Below, in pieces: positions 62,886 to 64,000 of a DNA stretch of 64,000 bases (positions within the stretch are counted from its first letter, which is position 1; every line of letters starts with the position of its first letter). The stretch is from Paucibacter sp. DJ2R-2 (GTDB lineage: Bacteria > Pseudomonadota > Gammaproteobacteria > Burkholderiales > Burkholderiaceae_C). The position numbers were made by a program, and so were the translations under genes. The stretch lies in NCBI RefSeq assembly GCF_025717675.1, contig NZ_JAJIRT010000002.1, forward strand, positions 372,001 to 436,000, read 5' to 3'. The notes beneath the pieces were generated by a model that did no database searches, was not told the DNA's origin, and was given only the letters and a program-made list of their open reading frames with translations.

Positions 62886-63797
62886 ATGCAAGTCGCCTCC
62901 TACCTGAAACTGTCCATCGCCGTCGCCCTGGTGACCATCGCCTTGAAAACCGGCGCCTGGTGGTGGACCGACTCGGTCAGCCTGGCCGCCGATGCGCTGG
63001 AATCCCTGGTCAACCTGGCAGGCGCCATCTTCGCCCTGGCCATGGTCACGGTGGCGGCCAAGCCGCCGGACGCCGAACACCCGTTTGGCCACCACAAGGC
63101 CGAGTACTTCTCCAGCGGCTTCGAAGGCGTGCTCATCATCGCCGCGGGTCTGGGCATCATCTGGGCCTCGGTCCACCGCCTGCTGGACCCGCAGCCGGTC
63201 GAGGGCCTGGGCCTGGGCGTGGCCCTGGCCATCATCAGCTCAGCCCTGAATGGCGGCCTGGCCTGGGCCATGCTCAAGAAGGCGCGCGAGCACCGCTCCA
63301 TGGCCCTTGAGGCCGATGCCCGCCATCTGTTCACCGATGTCTGGACCTCGGCCGGCGTGGTGCTGGGCTTGGTCGGCGTCATGCTGACCGGCTGGCAATG
63401 GTTGGACCCGCTGCTGGCCGCCGTCGTGGCCCTGAACATCTTGCGCGAGGGCGTGCACCTGGTCTGGAAGTCCAGCCACGGCCTGATGGACCAGGCCCTG
63501 GATCCCGAAGAACTGCAAGCGGTGCAGCAGGTGCTGGACCGCTTCGCCCAGGCCCAGCACATCCGCTTCGACCACATCGCCAGCCGCAGCGCCGGCCAGC
63601 GCCGCTATCTCGACCTGCACATGCACATGCCCGCCAGCTGGAGCCTGGGCCAGGCCGCGGCCGAGCGCAATGCGCTGGAGCGTGCGCTGATGGCCGCCGT
63701 GCCCGGGCTGCGCGCCAGCATTCAGCTGCTGCCCAGCGATGTGGAGGCGCATTTCGATGACCCACAAGATGAACCGATCCTGGAGAAGCAAGCATGA
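62886..63797 (+). CDS. Cation diffusion facilitator (FieF-like)
   Basis: 303 residues from the ATG at 62886. Six membrane helices with metal-binding residues in [20 protein letters not shown] and [20 protein letters not shown], and a second site in [21 protein letters not shown] cytoplasmic C-terminal domain follows with a histidine-rich [11 protein letters not shown] antiporters expel Zn, Fe, Cd, Mn or Co in exchange for protons. Metal choice cannot be decided. It overlaps dtd by 4 bp. Confidence 0.93.
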   Translation: MQVASYLKLSIAVALVTIALKTGAWWWTDSVSLAADALESLVNLAGAIFALAMVTVAAKPPDAEHPFGHHKAEYFSSGFEGVLIIAAGLGIIWASVHRLLDPQPVEGLGLGVALAIISSALNGGLAWAMLKKAREHRSMALEADARHLFTDVWTSAGVVLGLVGVMLTGWQWLDPLLAAVVALNILREGVHLVWKSSHGLMDQALDPEELQAVQQVLDRFAQAQHIRFDHIASRSAGQRRYLDLHMHMPASWSLGQAAAERNALERALMAAVPGLRASIQLLPSDVEAHFDDPQDEPILEKQA

Positions 63798-64000
63798 TCG
63801 CCGTGCTGCAACGGGTGCAACACGCCCAGGTTGAAGTAGATGGCCGCATCACCGGCGCCATCGGACCGGGCCTCTTGATGCTGGTCTGCGCCGAGCCCGG
63901 CGACAGCGAGGCCCAGGCCGACAAGTTGATCGCCAAGGTGCTCAAGCTTCGCATCTTCAGCGACGCGGCTGGCAAGATGAACCTCAGCGTGCAAGACATC
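63794..64000 (+). CDS. dtd: D-aminoacyl-tRNA deacylase (partial, 5' part)
   Basis: 69 codons from the ATG at 63794, overlapping the transporter stop by 4 bp, and cut off by the window end. The N-terminus [35 protein letters not shown] and [18 protein letters not shown] matches Dtd, which frees tRNA from D-amino acids and glycine mischarging. The catalytic SQFTL-type segment lies beyond the window. Confidence 0.95.
   Translation, partial: MIAVLQRVQHAQVEVDGRITGAIGPGLLMLVCAEPGDSEAQADKLIAKVLKLRIFSDAAGKMNLSVQDI

Overview
The window is high-GC bacterial chromosome with housekeeping gene order and gene families typical of a betaproteobacterium of the order Burkholderiales. The Roseateles/Paucibacter/Rubrivivax side of the order is my best guess, from protein resemblance only. 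Pointers are a Bug-family (TctC-like) periplasmic receptor, PEP-CTERM exported proteins, a DUF3683 flavin/iron-sulfur oxidoreductase, petABC-sspA-sspB, hisI-hisE-hinT-tatABC, and a DUF1631 protein. Genes are dense on both strands, and many neighbours overlap by 4 bp (ATGA or GTGA), which indicates translational coupling.

Layout. 1-11 kb: end of an unknown gene, a TPR protein, a HIT hydrolase, a Bug receptor, a very large TPR/GAF hybrid histidine kinase and a 1314-residue DUF3683 oxidoreductase. 11-19 kb: accessory-flavoured DNA with a glycerophosphodiesterase, a dispersed CGCAGAG-type repeat, a photolyase-like FAD protein coupled to a DUF393 protein, a GNAT gene split by a 268-bp element with perfect 31-bp terminal inverted repeats, an orphan conserved protein, an MFS exporter with a RimJ/L-type acetyltransferase, and a gamma-glutamyltransferase. 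19.4-25.4 kb: a five-gene, fully overlapping envelope-lipid operon (PAP2 + lysyl-PG-synthase-TM fusion, GT2, ArnT-like GT39, PAP2, PagL-like deacylase).

25.5-35.5 kb is an iron/heme island: bfd, bfr, a Fur-like box, hemP, TonB-dependent heme receptor, hmuS, hmuTUV, a TonB protein and a DUF2325 coiled-coil protein. Heme would cross the outer membrane by receptor plus TonB, cross the inner membrane by HmuTUV, and be handled by HmuS, with released iron stored in Bfr and mobilised by Bfd. 35.6-40 kb: an aldehyde dehydrogenase behind an AT-rich palindrome, and three PEP-CTERM proteins with clear intrinsic terminators.

40-64 kb is mostly core: secA, a DciA-like protein, tRNA-Thr(UGU), sspB, sspA, the cytochrome bc1 complex (petC, petB, petA on the minus strand), mscL, a DUF1631 protein, pdxA and a Nif3-like protein (coupled), a DegQ/HtrA-type protease, a second copy of the CGCAGAG repeat, tatC-tatB-tatA, hinT, a DUF4870-like protein, hisE-hisI, a Nudix protein, a DUF815 ATPase, slmA, an orphan NarL-type regulator, a pyrimidine nucleotidase-like HAD protein, argB, a cation-diffusion facilitator and the start of dtd. 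I saw no rRNA, CRISPR array, prophage or transposase gene. The least explained items are the structured inverted-repeat element in the GNAT gene, the paired CGCAGAG repeats, the lipid cassette and the DUF2325 gene at the end of the heme operon.
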